This document shows positions 16,481 through 25,973 of a stretch of 64,000 nt of DNA, piece by piece (position 1 is the first letter of the stretch; every line of letters begins with the position of its first letter). Below the pieces are notes generated by a model, which did no database searches, was not told where the DNA came from, and was given only the letters and a program-made list of their open reading frames with translations. The translations under genes were made by a program, and so were the position numbers. This DNA comes from Bradyrhizobium sp. SZCCT0148 (GTDB taxonomy: Bacteria; Pseudomonadota; Alphaproteobacteria; Rhizobiales; Xanthobacteraceae): positions 992,001 to 1,056,000 of the forward strand of contig NZ_JAFCKT010000001.1 of assembly GCF_018129985.1 (NCBI RefSeq), written 5' to 3'.

Positions 16481-17430
16481 ACCGCGCTTTCCTTCAGGAA
16501 CTGTACCAGCGCCGCATTCACCTCGTCGGGCCGTTCCTGCTGGACCCAATGGCCGGCGCCCTCGATGATCAGCTTTCGCTTCAGGTTGGGCAGCACGCGC
16601 TCGAGTTCGTTGACGCGCTTGGCGCCGATCAGGCCGGTGATGACGGCGTCCTTCGAGCCCGCGATGAACAGCGAGGGCTGGCGGATCTGAGCATCCTGCC
16701 ATGGCGCCGTCAGCTCCCAATTGCGGTCGAGGTTGCGGTACCAGTTCAGCCCGCCGCGAAAGCCGGACTTGCGGAAGCTTTCGGTGAAATGGGCGAGGTC
16801 GGCCTCGCTGAGCCAGCCGGGCAGCGGCTCGTCGGTGGTCGCATGGCCGAGGAAGCCCTTGCCCTCCTGCACGAACATGGCGGCGCTGGGATCGGCGAGG
16901 CCGCGTCCACCGAGCACGATGCGCATGGTGCGGCCAACGTCACGCTCGAACTCAGCCTCGGCGACGCCAGGCGCCTGGAAGTACTGCCAATAAAAGTTGG
17001 TCACGCCGCCCTGGCGCAACAGGTCGAGCGGCTTGCCCCGGCCGCGGAACGGCGGCGGCACGCTCAGGCCCGCCACCGCCGTGAAGATGTCGGGCCGGAA
17101 CAGCGCCGCGTGCCAGGCGACCGGCGCGCCCCAATCATGGCCGACCACCATCGCCTTGGTCTCACCGAGCGCCTGCACGAGGCCGACGACGTCGCCGACC
17201 GTATCGAAGATCGAGTAGGCTGCGGCGTCCGGCGGCGCCGCGCTCTGGCCGTAGCCACGCATGTCGGGGGCGACGACGTGAAACCCGGCCTCGGCGAGCG
17301 CCTCGATCTGATGGCGCCACGAATAGGACAGCTCCGGCCAGCCATGGCACAGCACCACCAGCGGACCCTGGCCGGCTTCGCGGATGAAGAGATCGATGCC
17401 GTTGGACTTGATCATGCGGGTGGACGACAT
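16477..17430 (-). CDS. Alpha/beta hydrolase, epoxide-hydrolase-like
   Basis: 317 residues. The oxyanion motif HGWPE (LVVLCHGWPELSYSW) and the nucleophile elbow GHDWGAPVAW, with Asp as nucleophile, are characteristic of soluble epoxide hydrolases and haloacetate dehalogenases. A cap domain (FYWQYFQAPGVAEAEFERDV) follows, and the catalytic His lies in EGAGHWVQQERPDEV. Epoxide hydrolase is the better guess, since the cap tyrosine region FYWQYFQ resembles that group. No signal peptide. Neighbours give no metabolic context. Confidence 0.82.
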   Translation of the reverse strand: MSSTRMIKSNGIDLFIREAGQGPLVVLCHGWPELSYSWRHQIEALAEAGFHVVAPDMRGYGQSAAPPDAAAYSIFDTVGDVVGLVQALGETKAMVVGHDWGAPVAWHAALFRPDIFTAVAGLSVPPPFRGRGKPLDLLRQGGVTNFYWQYFQAPGVAEAEFERDVGRTMRIVLGGRGLADPSAAMFVQEGKGFLGHATTDEPLPGWLSEADLAHFTESFRKSGFRGGLNWYRNLDRNWELTAPWQDAQIRQPSLFIAGSKDAVITGLIGAKRVNELERVLPNLKRKLIIEGAGHWVQQERPDEVNAALVQFLKESAV

Positions 17431-17581
17431 CGCTTTTCCGCCTTGTTTCAGGGGTTTGGTCGAGAAACGTAAGACACCACGATAGGGGCGCGGCGAGAAT
17501 CGTGCAATCTCACGGCAGGCGTCCGCGCTGTGTTGTTCGCATCGGTTCCAACTGTTAGAACGCCGCTCTCAGGGCTTGGCC

Positions 17582-18844
17582 ATGGCATTTCGTCTTTTTT
17601 CGTTCCATCGCACCCGGCTCACCGCCGCAGCGATGGCGCGCGGGCTTGTCGCCGCTGCTGTGGTGGCGGGGATCGGCTGGGGCGGGGCTCTCTATGCGGC
17701 CAACCAGAGCGTCCAGGGTGCCAAGAAGACCGAGGATGCCGGCTTCGACGGCGATGCTCCGACCGCGATCCTGATCGAGGCCTCCAGCGGCAGCGTGCTG
17801 TTCGAGAAGAACGCCGACGAGCTGCGCGCGCCCTCCAGCATGATGAAGCTGATGACGGCCGAGGTCGTCTTCAACGCCATCAAGAAGGGCGACATCAAGC
17901 TGACCGACGAATACCGGATCAGCGAGAACGCCTGGCGCAGAGGCGGGGCGCCCTCGGGCGGCTCGACCATGTTCGCGGCCATCAACAGCAAGGTCTCGGT
18001 CAACGACCTCCTGCACGGCGCGATCATCCAGAGCGGCAACGATGCCTGCATCGCGCTGGCCGAAGCCATGGCCGGCAACGAGAAGATCTTCGCGGCCGAC
18101 TTCATGACCAAGCGCGCCCGCGAGCTCGGCATGACCAAGTCGACCTTCGGCAACTCCAATGGGCTGCCCGATCCCGCCAACAAGATGACGGTGCGCGAGC
18201 TCGGCATGCTCGCCCGGCACATCATCCTGGACTTTCCGGAGTTCTACAAACTTTTCGGCGAGAAGGAGTACACCTGGAACAAGATCCGTCAGCCCAACCG
18301 AAATCCGCTGCTCAATTCGATGGAGGGCGCCGACGGGCTGAAGACAGGCTACACCAAGGAAGGCGGCTACGGCATGGTCGGTTCGGCGGTGCAGAACGGC
18401 ACGCGGCTGATCGTCGTGATCAACGGGCTGGAAGATCCCGAAGATCGCGCCACGGAAGCCAAGAAGATGCTGGAATGGGGTTTCCGCAACTTCGAAACCC
18501 GCACGCTGATCGCGGCCGAGCAGCCCGTCGGTTACGCCAAGGTGTTCGGCGGCGAGAGCCGCTCGGTCAGGCTCGTCGCCAAGACTCCGGTGAAGGTGAT
18601 GGTGCACAAGAACGGCAGCGACAAGCTGATCGCGCGCGTGGTCTATAGCGGCCCGGTGCGGGCGCCGGTCGAGGCCGGCCAGCAGGTCGGTGTGGTCCGG
18701 GTCTGGCGCAGCGGCAACATCGCGGTGGAGACGCCGGTTTATGCCGCCGAAGCCATCGGCACCGGCTCGACCGTGCGACGCGCGATCGACGGCGCCAGCG
18801 AGCTCGTGATCGGGATGTTCCGCGCAGGCGCCGAGAAGCTCTGA
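17582..18844 (+). CDS. D-alanyl-D-alanine carboxypeptidase (PBP5/6 family)
   Basis: 420 residues. A signal-anchor or signal peptide occupies the first 40 residues. The penicillin-binding motifs are all present: SxxK in APSSMMKLMTAEVV (Ser86-Lys89), SxN in IIQSGNDACIALAE, and KTG in GLKTGYTKEGGYGMVGSA. The C-terminal part is the PBP5 C-terminal beta domain. The enzyme trims the terminal D-Ala of pentapeptides in the periplasm. The ATG at 17582 follows AGGG; a TTG six bases earlier is possible. It precedes tmk by 2 bp. Confidence 0.9.
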   Translation: MAFRLFSFHRTRLTAAAMARGLVAAAVVAGIGWGGALYAANQSVQGAKKTEDAGFDGDAPTAILIEASSGSVLFEKNADELRAPSSMMKLMTAEVVFNAIKKGDIKLTDEYRISENAWRRGGAPSGGSTMFAAINSKVSVNDLLHGAIIQSGNDACIALAEAMAGNEKIFAADFMTKRARELGMTKSTFGNSNGLPDPANKMTVRELGMLARHIILDFPEFYKLFGEKEYTWNKIRQPNRNPLLNSMEGADGLKTGYTKEGGYGMVGSAVQNGTRLIVVINGLEDPEDRATEAKKMLEWGFRNFETRTLIAAEQPVGYAKVFGGESRSVRLVAKTPVKVMVHKNGSDKLIARVVYSGPVRAPVEAGQQVGVVRVWRSGNIAVETPVYAAEAIGTGSTVRRAIDGASELVIGMFRAGAEKL

Positions 18845-18846
18845 TC

Positions 18847-19533
18847 ATGAGTGAGCACGCAGGACAGCGGCCGTCCGGACGCGGACGCTTCATCACTTTT
18901 GAAGGCGGCGAGGGCACGGGCAAGTCGACCCAGATCAAGAAACTTGCCGACCGCCTCAAGGCGGCAAAGCTGCGGATACGCGTCACGCGGGAGCCGGGCG
19001 GCTCGCCGGGCGCGGAGATCATGCGTCATCTGGTGCTGTCAGGCATGGGCAGGCTGCTGGGCCCCGAGGCGGAGACGCTGCTGTTTGCCGCCGCGCGCGA
19101 CGACCATGTGCGCACCGTGATCCTGCCCGCGCTCAGCCAGGGCACTTGGGTGCTGTGCGACCGCTTCGCCGACTCGACACGGGCCTATCAGGGCAGCCTC
19201 GGCCAAGTGCCCGAGGGCCTGATCAACGCGATGCAGCGGGTCACGATCGGCGATCTCAAGCCGGACCTCACCATCATCCTCGATCTGCCGGTCGAGATCG
19301 GCCTGCAGCGCGCCGCCGCGCGCCGCGGCAGCGCCACGCCCGACCGGTTCGAGGGCGAGAGGCTCGATTTTCACCAGGGCCTGCGCGAGGCCTACCGAAA
19401 GATCGCGGCGGACGATCCGGCGCGCTGCGTGCTGATCGACGCCAATTCCGACCCTGACACGGTCGCAGGCCGAGTCTGGGCGGTGCTGCGCGATCGTCTC
19501 CTTCCCACACCAGCCTCGGTGGTCTCCGCATGA
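18847..19533 (+). CDS. tmk: Thymidylate kinase
   Basis: 228 residues. The P-loop GGEGTGKSTQIKKLA, the DR(F/Y) motif in LCDRFADSTRAYQG, and the substrate motif REPGGSPGAE identify dTMP kinase, which makes dTDP for DNA synthesis. The LID segment (RGSATPDRFEGE) is short. It overlaps holB by 4 bp (ATGA). The tmk-holB coupling is common in bacteria. Confidence 0.95.
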   Translation: MSEHAGQRPSGRGRFITFEGGEGTGKSTQIKKLADRLKAAKLRIRVTREPGGSPGAEIMRHLVLSGMGRLLGPEAETLLFAAARDDHVRTVILPALSQGTWVLCDRFADSTRAYQGSLGQVPEGLINAMQRVTIGDLKPDLTIILDLPVEIGLQRAAARRGSATPDRFEGERLDFHQGLREAYRKIAADDPARCVLIDANSDPDTVAGRVWAVLRDRLLPTPASVVSA

Positions 19534-20576
19534 GCCCGCGCCAGACCGAGCGTGAAAGCGCCATTCCGCATCCGCGCGAGACATCTAAGCTGTTCGGCCA
19601 TCGCGACGCCGAGACGGCGCTGCTGGCGGCCTATCGCAGCGGGCGGATTCCGCACGCCTGGCTGATTGGCGGGCCGCAAGGCATCGGCAAGGCGACGCTG
19701 GCCTATCGGATGGCGCGCTTCGTGCTCGCCCACGGGCAGCCTCTGGCGGAAGCCGTGCAGCGCGCCGAAAATCTCGCGATCGATCCTGATGACGCCGTGG
19801 CGCGGCAGGTGGCAGCCGGCTCGCATGGCGGCCTGTTGACGCTGGAGCGGACCGCCAACGATCGCGGCGTGATGCGCACCGTGATCACCGTGGACGAGAC
19901 GCGCGAGACCATCGGCTTCTTCGGCTCAACGGCCGCGGCCGAAGGCTGGCGCGTCTGCATCGTCGACACCGTCGACGAGCTGAATCCGAACGCGGCCAAC
20001 GCGCTTCTGAAAATCCTCGAGGAGCCGCCGCAGCAATCGCTTTTCCTTCTGGTGAGCCACGCTCCCGCGCGCGTGCTCGCCACCATCCAGTCGCGCTGCC
20101 GCAAGCTGCGGCTGCGGCCGCTTGCCACCGACGATGTGATCGGCGCGGCGGCGGCGGCGGCCGAGCTCGATACGAACGATCCCGCGCTGCGCGAGGCCGC
20201 AGAGGCCTCCGAAGGCAGTGTTGCACGGGCGCTGACGCTGCTCGGCGGCGATGCTCTGAAGCTGCAGCAGCGCACGGCGGCGATGCTGGCGCGACTGCCG
20301 CAGGTCGATCCGCGCGAACTGCACACGCTCGGCGATTCGCTTCCCACCAACGATCGTGTCGCGCTCGGCGCCTTCATCGACGGCATCGACCGCTGGATCG
20401 CGGAGCGCCTGCATGCGGACGATGCCAATGCCAACCAGAATCTGCCGCGCCTTGCGCGCCTAGCCGAGGTATGGGAAAAGATCGTCCGCGCCGCGCGCGA
20501 CACCGAAACCTACAATCTGGAGCGCAAGCCCTTGGTTTTCTCGGTGTTCGGCTGGCTGGCGGACGCAACCCGCTGA
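19530..20576 (+). CDS. holB: DNA polymerase III subunit delta'
   Basis: 348 residues. The AAA+ clamp-loader fold has a Walker A-like GGPQGIGKATLAYRMA and the sensor region NAANALLKILEEPPQQSLFL, with SRCRKLRL as the SRC motif. Delta' lacks ATPase activity in most bacteria although a P-loop is kept here. It is coupled to tmk by a 4-bp overlap and followed by metG after a 111-bp gap that holds a palindromic repeat. Confidence 0.93.
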   Translation: MSPRQTERESAIPHPRETSKLFGHRDAETALLAAYRSGRIPHAWLIGGPQGIGKATLAYRMARFVLAHGQPLAEAVQRAENLAIDPDDAVARQVAAGSHGGLLTLERTANDRGVMRTVITVDETRETIGFFGSTAAAEGWRVCIVDTVDELNPNAANALLKILEEPPQQSLFLLVSHAPARVLATIQSRCRKLRLRPLATDDVIGAAAAAAELDTNDPALREAAEASEGSVARALTLLGGDALKLQQRTAAMLARLPQVDPRELHTLGDSLPTNDRVALGAFIDGIDRWIAERLHADDANANQNLPRLARLAEVWEKIVRAARDTETYNLERKPLVFSVFGWLADATR

Positions 20577-20577
20577 A

Positions 20578-20622
20578 GCATGATCCGGGAAAGTGCGGAG
20601 CGGTTTTCCGAAACGATCATGC
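20578..20622. repeat. Rhizobial intergenic palindrome
   Basis: The ends GCATGATCC and CGATCATGC are inverted around an internal AAGTGCGGAGCGGTTTTCCG. Closely similar 45-bp imperfect palindromes are common between genes in Bradyrhizobium and relatives. It lies between holB and metG and could fold in RNA, but it lacks a T-tract. Confidence 0.65.
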
Positions 20623-20687
20623 GCAAAACGGCGACCTGACGCAGGTTCGTTTCCAGATTTTTGAGAAGCCGACAAAAGGAATTCGTC

Positions 20688-22718
20688 GTGGCAACGCGAG
20701 CTAAGAAAACCGCCAAGGGCAAGAGCAGCAGGAACAAGAAGGCTGCCAAGAAGACCGTGAAGAAGGCCGCGAAGAAGGCAGCAAAGGCGCGCGCGTCCAA
20801 GGCCCTCAAAAAGACGAAGAAGGCTGCAGCCAAGAAGAGCGTGAAGAAGAGCGCGGCGAAGGCGTCAAAGAAGGCCGGCAGGAAGGTTGCGAAGAAGCGC
20901 GTCGTCGCCAAGAAAGTCTCCGCGACAGCTATCGCCAAGAAGCCAGCTAAGGCTTCAGCCAAGACCAAGCCTCCAGCGAAAAACAATGCTCCGGCGAAGA
21001 CGATCGCGAAAACGGCGACTGCGCCTGCCGTGATCGCTGCACCGGCACCCGTCGCCACGCCGCCGAACACCGTGAAGCGCAAAGTGTCGAATCCCAATGT
21101 GTCGAAGGCCGAGGTGCCGCCTGCGCCGAAGGTTGCTGCTGCCCCGCAAGTCCGCGCCCCCGTTGCCGCCCACGCGCGCGACAACGTCTTCTACATCACG
21201 ACAGCTATCGCCTATCCCAACGGTGTCCCACATATCGGCCACGCCTACGAGGCCATCGCGACCGACGTGCTGGCGCGTTTCGCGCGGCTCGACGGCAAGG
21301 ACGTGTTCTTCCTGACCGGCACCGACGAGCACGGTCAGAAGATGGTGCAGACGGCGGCCGGCGAGGGGATGTCTGCAGCCGACCTCGCCACCCGCAATGC
21401 CGGTCGCTTCAAGGAGATGGACGAGCGTCTGAACGTATCGTTCGACCGTTTCATCCGCACCACCGAGGAGCAGCATCATCGCTCGAGCCAGGAGATCTGG
21501 CGGCGCATGGAAGCGAATGGCGACATCTATGCCGACACCTATGCCGGCTGGTATTCCGTGCGGGACGAGGCCTATTACGCCGAGGACGAGACGCGCTTGA
21601 ACGACGACGGCGTCCGGCTCGGCCCGCAGGGCACGCCGGTCGAATGGGTCGAGGAGAAAAGCTATTTCTTCCGCCTGTCGGCCTATCAGGACAAGCTTTT
21701 GCAGCTCTACGCGGACCAGCCCGACTTCATCGGGCCGGATTCCCGCAAGAACGAGGTGGTAAGCTTCGTCAAAGGCGGCTTGCGTGATCTCTCGATCTCG
21801 CGCACCACGTTTGATTGGGGCGTCAAGGTCCCCGGCGACGAAGAGCACGTGATGTATGTCTGGGTCGACGCGCTGACCAACTACATCACCGGCGTCGGCT
21901 TCCCCGACGAGAGTGACAAGAACTGGCGCTATTGGCCGGCCGATGTGCACATCATCGGCAAGGACATCATCCGTTTCCACGCGGTGTACTGGCCGGCATT
22001 CCTGCTGTCGGCAGGGATTCCGCTGCCGAAACGGGTCTATGCCCACGGCTTCCTGTTCAGCCGGGGCGAGAAGATGTCGAAGTCGGTCGGCAATGTCGTC
22101 GACCCCTTCAACCTCGCCGACCAGTACGGCGTCGACCAGGTGCGCTATTTCTTCCTGCGCGAGGTGCCGTTCGGACAAGACGGCAATTACAACCACGAAG
22201 CCATCGTGGCGCGCATCAACGCCGACCTCGCCAACGATCTCGGTAACCTCGCGCAGCGTTCGCTGTCGATGATCGCAAAACAGCTCGGCGGCGTGCTGCC
22301 TGAGCCAGGCGAGTTCAGCGACAACGACAAGGCGATTTTGGCGATGGCCGACGGTATGATCGCCGCGTCCCGCGCGGCCATGGCGACGCAGCAGATCCAT
22401 CACTGGCTCAACGCCGTGTGGGCCGTGGTCGCGGAGGCTAACCGCTATTTCGCGGGCGAGGCGCCGTGGGCGCTCGCCAAGACCGATCCTGTCAGGCAGA
22501 AGACGGTGCTCTATGTCACCGCCGAGGTCGTACGCCAGATCGCGATCCTGGCGCAGCCCGCGATGCCGACCGCCTCGGGCAAGCTGCTCGACAGCCTCGG
22601 CGTTCCCGAAGCCGAGCGCACCTTCGCCATGCTCGGTGGGGCCAAGCGGATCGCGCCGGGCTCGACGCTGCCGGCGCCGACGCCGGCATTCCCGCGCTAT
22701 ATCGAGCCCGCGGCTTAA
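20688..22718 (+). CDS. metG: Methionyl-tRNA synthetase with Lys/Ala-rich N-terminal extension
   Basis: 676 residues. The GTG start at 20688 has AAGGA 7 bases upstream. Residues 1-160 are a Lys/Ala/Pro-rich, histone-H1-like extension ([20 protein letters not shown] is typical). The class I catalytic core follows: [19 protein letters not shown] has the HIGH motif (near residue 182), [14 protein letters not shown] the connective region and [15 protein letters not shown] the KMSKS loop (near 462). The C-terminal helical domain ends without the EMAP-like tRNA-binding domain. The extension is highly basic and could bind nucleic acid; it is contiguous in frame and has no internal stop. Confidence 0.92.
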   Translation: MATRAKKTAKGKSSRNKKAAKKTVKKAAKKAAKARASKALKKTKKAAAKKSVKKSAAKASKKAGRKVAKKRVVAKKVSATAIAKKPAKASAKTKPPAKNNAPAKTIAKTATAPAVIAAPAPVATPPNTVKRKVSNPNVSKAEVPPAPKVAAAPQVRAPVAAHARDNVFYITTAIAYPNGVPHIGHAYEAIATDVLARFARLDGKDVFFLTGTDEHGQKMVQTAAGEGMSAADLATRNAGRFKEMDERLNVSFDRFIRTTEEQHHRSSQEIWRRMEANGDIYADTYAGWYSVRDEAYYAEDETRLNDDGVRLGPQGTPVEWVEEKSYFFRLSAYQDKLLQLYADQPDFIGPDSRKNEVVSFVKGGLRDLSISRTTFDWGVKVPGDEEHVMYVWVDALTNYITGVGFPDESDKNWRYWPADVHIIGKDIIRFHAVYWPAFLLSAGIPLPKRVYAHGFLFSRGEKMSKSVGNVVDPFNLADQYGVDQVRYFFLREVPFGQDGNYNHEAIVARINADLANDLGNLAQRSLSMIAKQLGGVLPEPGEFSDNDKAILAMADGMIAASRAAMATQQIHHWLNAVWAVVAEANRYFAGEAPWALAKTDPVRQKTVLYVTAEVVRQIAILAQPAMPTASGKLLDSLGVPEAERTFAMLGGAKRIAPGSTLPAPTPAFPRYIEPAA

Positions 22719-22876
22719 ACACTCCTCACCGACTCGGCGCCCCCGGGTCCCGGCCTTACGCTTGCCTCGGGGGGCTTACGCGGGATGCCGGGACGTGTGC
22801 AGCCCCTTGCCGACAGGTATTCAGATGGGCGGCTAACCGCACGACTGACGCCGCCCACGCAATTTGATTCGTGTCA

Positions 22877-22890
22877 TTGATCCAGATCAA
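22877..22890. promoter_or_regulatory. FixK/FNR-type box upstream of the hybrid kinase
   Basis: TTGATCCAGATCAA is a perfect TTGAT-N4-ATCAA dyad. Its centre lies about 60 bp before the TTG start at 22944. The 225-bp gap after metG holds GC-rich inverted segments but nothing else recognisable. Confidence 0.78.
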
Positions 22891-22943
22891 TGCAACTTGA
22901 GCGCCGGACTCTGCTTTTCGCACCTGGGCAGGATAGGTGAGAA

Positions 22944-24998
22944 TTGGGTCCACCGGATATCACGGACGACGGCAAGTCCCCAAGAAAGCCTGGGAGGTCG
23001 CGCAGACCGGGACTTCGGCAGCGACTGCGTAATCTGAGATCGGGGCAGGGGTTCGCCCATCGAGACCGCGCGGCCGCCGATTTACGCGAAAGCGAAGCGA
23101 GGTTCAGAGGGGTCCTGGCGGCCAGTCCGGACGCCGTTATCATGATCAACGCCGCTGGCGTGATCGAATTCGCCAGTGACCGCGTCACCGCCATCTTCGG
23201 ATACGCGCCCGACGAGCTTGTCGGCAGCTCGATCGAGGTGCTGATCCCCGAACGATTTCGCGGCGAACACGCCAATCAGCTCAAGGCTTATTTCCGCAAG
23301 CCGACCTCCCGAATGATGGGTGGTGGATTGGTACTGTATGGGCGTCGTAAGAACGCGACGGAATTCCCGGCCGAGATCAGCATTAGTCCAATCGTTGTGG
23401 CCGACCGGAATGCCGCGATCGCTGCAGTGAGGGACGTTTCCAGCCGCAGAACCCTCGAAGCGCTCCAGCAAGGAGCGGCGGAAGCCTTGCGTGATAGCGA
23501 GGAGCGCCTGAGATATTTCATCAAATACTCGCCCGCCGCGATCGCGATGCTCGATAATAATCTGTGTTACATCGTCTACAGCGACCGCTGGCTGGTCGAC
23601 TACGGTCTCCTTGGACGCGATCTGCGCGGGCTGTCACATTATGAGGTGTTTCCCGAAATTCCGGAACGCTGGCGCGCAATCCACCGCCGCGCCCTTGCGG
23701 GCGAGACACTTCATGCCGACGAGGATTCGTTCACAAGACCCGACGGACGGCTGCAATGGCTGCGCTGGGAGGTACGCCCCTGGTTCGATGCGCTCGGCAA
23801 CATCGGCGGGGTCGCCTTCCTGACGGAAGACATCACGGACCGCAAGCGGATCGAAGCGCAACTCGCACAGGCGCAGAAGATGGAAGCGATCGGCCAGTTG
23901 ACTGGCGGCATTGCCCACGACTTCAACAATCTGCTGACTGTCGTCCTCGGCAACGCAGAGGTCCTCAAGGAGGAGATCAAGAACGACGAACTTCGCAAGC
24001 TGGTCGAGCCGATCATCGCCGCCGCCGAGCGCGGCGCGAGCCTGACGCAACTGATGCTCGCCTATGCGCGCCGTCAGGCGCTCGAGCCCAGCACGTTCGA
24101 TCTGAATGAGGTCGTGACGCACATGTACGCGCTGCTGCGGCGTACCATCGGCGAGAACGTCGAAGTCGAACTTCGACTTGCGAAGCCGTTGTGGAGCGTG
24201 ACCGCCGATATCCGCCAGACAGAGACTGCCATTCTCAATATCGTCCTCAATGCGCGCGATGCGATGCCGCAGGGTGGCAAGCTGACGATCGAGACGGCCA
24301 ATGTCGATCTCTCGGACGATTATGCCGCGCACAACCTGGAGGTCGATGCAGGCCAATACGTCATGATGGCCTTGTCCGACACGGGCAGCGGCATTGCCCC
24401 GGAGATGCGTGATCGCATCTTCGAGCCGTTCTTTACGACCAAGCCGGTCGGCAAGGGGACAGGGCTCGGACTCAGCATGGTGTACGGCTTCGTCAAGCAG
24501 ACGGGAGGACACATCCAGGTCTACAGCGAAGTCGGGCACGGCACGTGTCTCAAGATCTATTTGCCGCGCGCCCACGTTGGCACGACGACCGGTGTCCCGT
24601 CGTCACAGGCTCCGGAAGCCGCCGCGACCGGCGCTGAATCCATTCTTGTCGTCGAGGACGACCCTCATGTGCGGATGTTTGCCGTCCAGCAATTGCGCCG
24701 CCTGGGTTATCGGGTGACGGAGGCCGGCGACGGACCGTCAGCGCTCCTGGAAGTTTCGCGTTCCGGTGCGCCCGATCTGTTGTTCACGGACGTCGTGATG
24801 CCTGGCGGCATGACCGGACGTGAACTCGCGGCGCGGATCAGACAGAGCGTCCCAGGCATTCGGGTTCTGTTCACCTCGGGCTATACTGAGAACTCGATCG
24901 TCCATCACGGTCGGCTCGATGCCGGGGTGCATCTGCTGCAAAAGCCCTACAGGAGCGACAAGCTGGCGCGGAAGGTGCGCGAGGTCCTGGATCTCTGA
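22944..24998 (+). CDS. PAS-PAS hybrid sensor histidine kinase with receiver domain
   Basis: 684 residues from a TTG start preceded by AGGTGAG. Two PAS domains occupy about residues 45-165 (FRGVLAASPDAVIMINAAGV) and 180-300 (YFIKYSPAAIAMLDNNLCYI). HisKA carries His325 in QLTGGIAHDFNNLLTVVLGN, followed by an HATPase with DTGSGI and KGTGLGLSMVYGF. A C-terminal receiver ends the protein, with Asp616 in LLFTDVVMPGG and Lys in LLQKPYRSD. No membrane segment, so it is cytoplasmic; a PAS cofactor (haem or flavin) cannot be read from sequence. It interrupts the usual metG-tatD order. Confidence 0.88.
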   Translation: MGPPDITDDGKSPRKPGRSRRPGLRQRLRNLRSGQGFAHRDRAAADLRESEARFRGVLAASPDAVIMINAAGVIEFASDRVTAIFGYAPDELVGSSIEVLIPERFRGEHANQLKAYFRKPTSRMMGGGLVLYGRRKNATEFPAEISISPIVVADRNAAIAAVRDVSSRRTLEALQQGAAEALRDSEERLRYFIKYSPAAIAMLDNNLCYIVYSDRWLVDYGLLGRDLRGLSHYEVFPEIPERWRAIHRRALAGETLHADEDSFTRPDGRLQWLRWEVRPWFDALGNIGGVAFLTEDITDRKRIEAQLAQAQKMEAIGQLTGGIAHDFNNLLTVVLGNAEVLKEEIKNDELRKLVEPIIAAAERGASLTQLMLAYARRQALEPSTFDLNEVVTHMYALLRRTIGENVEVELRLAKPLWSVTADIRQTETAILNIVLNARDAMPQGGKLTIETANVDLSDDYAAHNLEVDAGQYVMMALSDTGSGIAPEMRDRIFEPFFTTKPVGKGTGLGLSMVYGFVKQTGGHIQVYSEVGHGTCLKIYLPRAHVGTTTGVPSSQAPEAAATGAESILVVEDDPHVRMFAVQQLRRLGYRVTEAGDGPSALLEVSRSGAPDLLFTDVVMPGGMTGRELAARIRQSVPGIRVLFTSGYTENSIVHHGRLDAGVHLLQKPYRSDKLARKVREVLDL

Positions 24999-25183
24999 TC
25001 CTGATCACCGACGGCGCGCTTGGCCCGCAGGAACCGGCCGGGGCGCGAGATCGGCGGTCCGGTTGACGTCTCCTCGCACTACCCCTACCTGTGAGTTGAG
25101 GCCCCCGTCGACAGCGATTGAGCAGCGTCGAAGGTCGGGACCGCGGACGACCGACCTCCGGTTTTTGAAAGCGACGCTCGATA

Positions 25184-25960
25184 ATGCTTGTCGACAGCCA
25201 CTGCCATCTGGATTTCCCCGACTTTGCGGAGGATCTCGACGGGATCGTGTCGCGAGCGCGCGCGGCCGGCATCGGTCGCATGGTCACGATCTCTACCCGG
25301 GTGCGAAAGCTCGATCAGCTTCTGGCCATCGCCGGGCGCTACGACGACGTCTACTGCTCGGTCGGCACTCATCCGCACAATGCGGATGAGGAGGACGGCA
25401 TTTCGCCGGACGAACTGGTTGCGTTCACGGACCATCCCAAGGTCGTCGCGCTCGGCGAAGCCGGGCTCGATTATTTTTACGACAACGGCTCGCCCGATGC
25501 ACAGGCGAGGGGCTTTCGCGCCCACATCGCCGCCGCGCGCGCCACCGGCCTGCCGTTGGTGATCCACACCCGCGAAGCCGACGCGGACTGCGCGCGCATC
25601 CTGGAGGAGGAGGTGGCCAGGGGACCGTTTCGCGCCGTGCTGCATTGCTACACCGGCGGGCGCGAATTGGCGTTGAAGGCTGTGTCGCTCGGCCTTTATA
25701 TCGGCTTCACGGGCATCCTGACCTTCAAGAAATCGGAGACCTTGCGCGCGCTGGCAGCCGAACTGCCATCCGATCGCATCCTGGTCGAAACGGACTCGCC
25801 TTATCTTGCGCCCGGCAAATTCCGGGGCAAACGCAACGAGCCCGCTTATGTGGTCGAGGTGGCGAAAGTGCTGGCAGAAACGCGCGGCGTATCGTTTGAC
25901 GAGATCTCGCGCCAGACCACCGAAAACTTCTTTCGCCTGTTTTCCAAGGTGAAGGCATAG
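25184..25960 (+). CDS. tatD: TatD-family metal-dependent deoxyribonuclease
   Basis: 258 residues. The first metal motif MLVDSHCHLDF (HxH) opens the protein. The conserved ALGEAGLDYFYDNGSPDAQA, LVIHTREADADC, VLHCYTGG and ILVETDSPYLAP motifs follow in order, as in the YcfH branch of TatD. These TIM-barrel enzymes are 3'-5' nucleases. It is followed after 13 bp by an MBL-fold hydrolase, an arrangement widespread in alphaproteobacteria downstream of metG. The 185 bp before it show no clear promoter. Confidence 0.92.
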   Translation: MLVDSHCHLDFPDFAEDLDGIVSRARAAGIGRMVTISTRVRKLDQLLAIAGRYDDVYCSVGTHPHNADEEDGISPDELVAFTDHPKVVALGEAGLDYFYDNGSPDAQARGFRAHIAAARATGLPLVIHTREADADCARILEEEVARGPFRAVLHCYTGGRELALKAVSLGLYIGFTGILTFKKSETLRALAAELPSDRILVETDSPYLAPGKFRGKRNEPAYVVEVAKVLAETRGVSFDEISRQTTENFFRLFSKVKA

Positions 25961-25973
25961 GACTGGGAGCCGC

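Noticed and set aside
20955..22403. 482-codon open frame on the minus strand
   Set aside because: Antisense to metG; no motif and no ribosome binding site.
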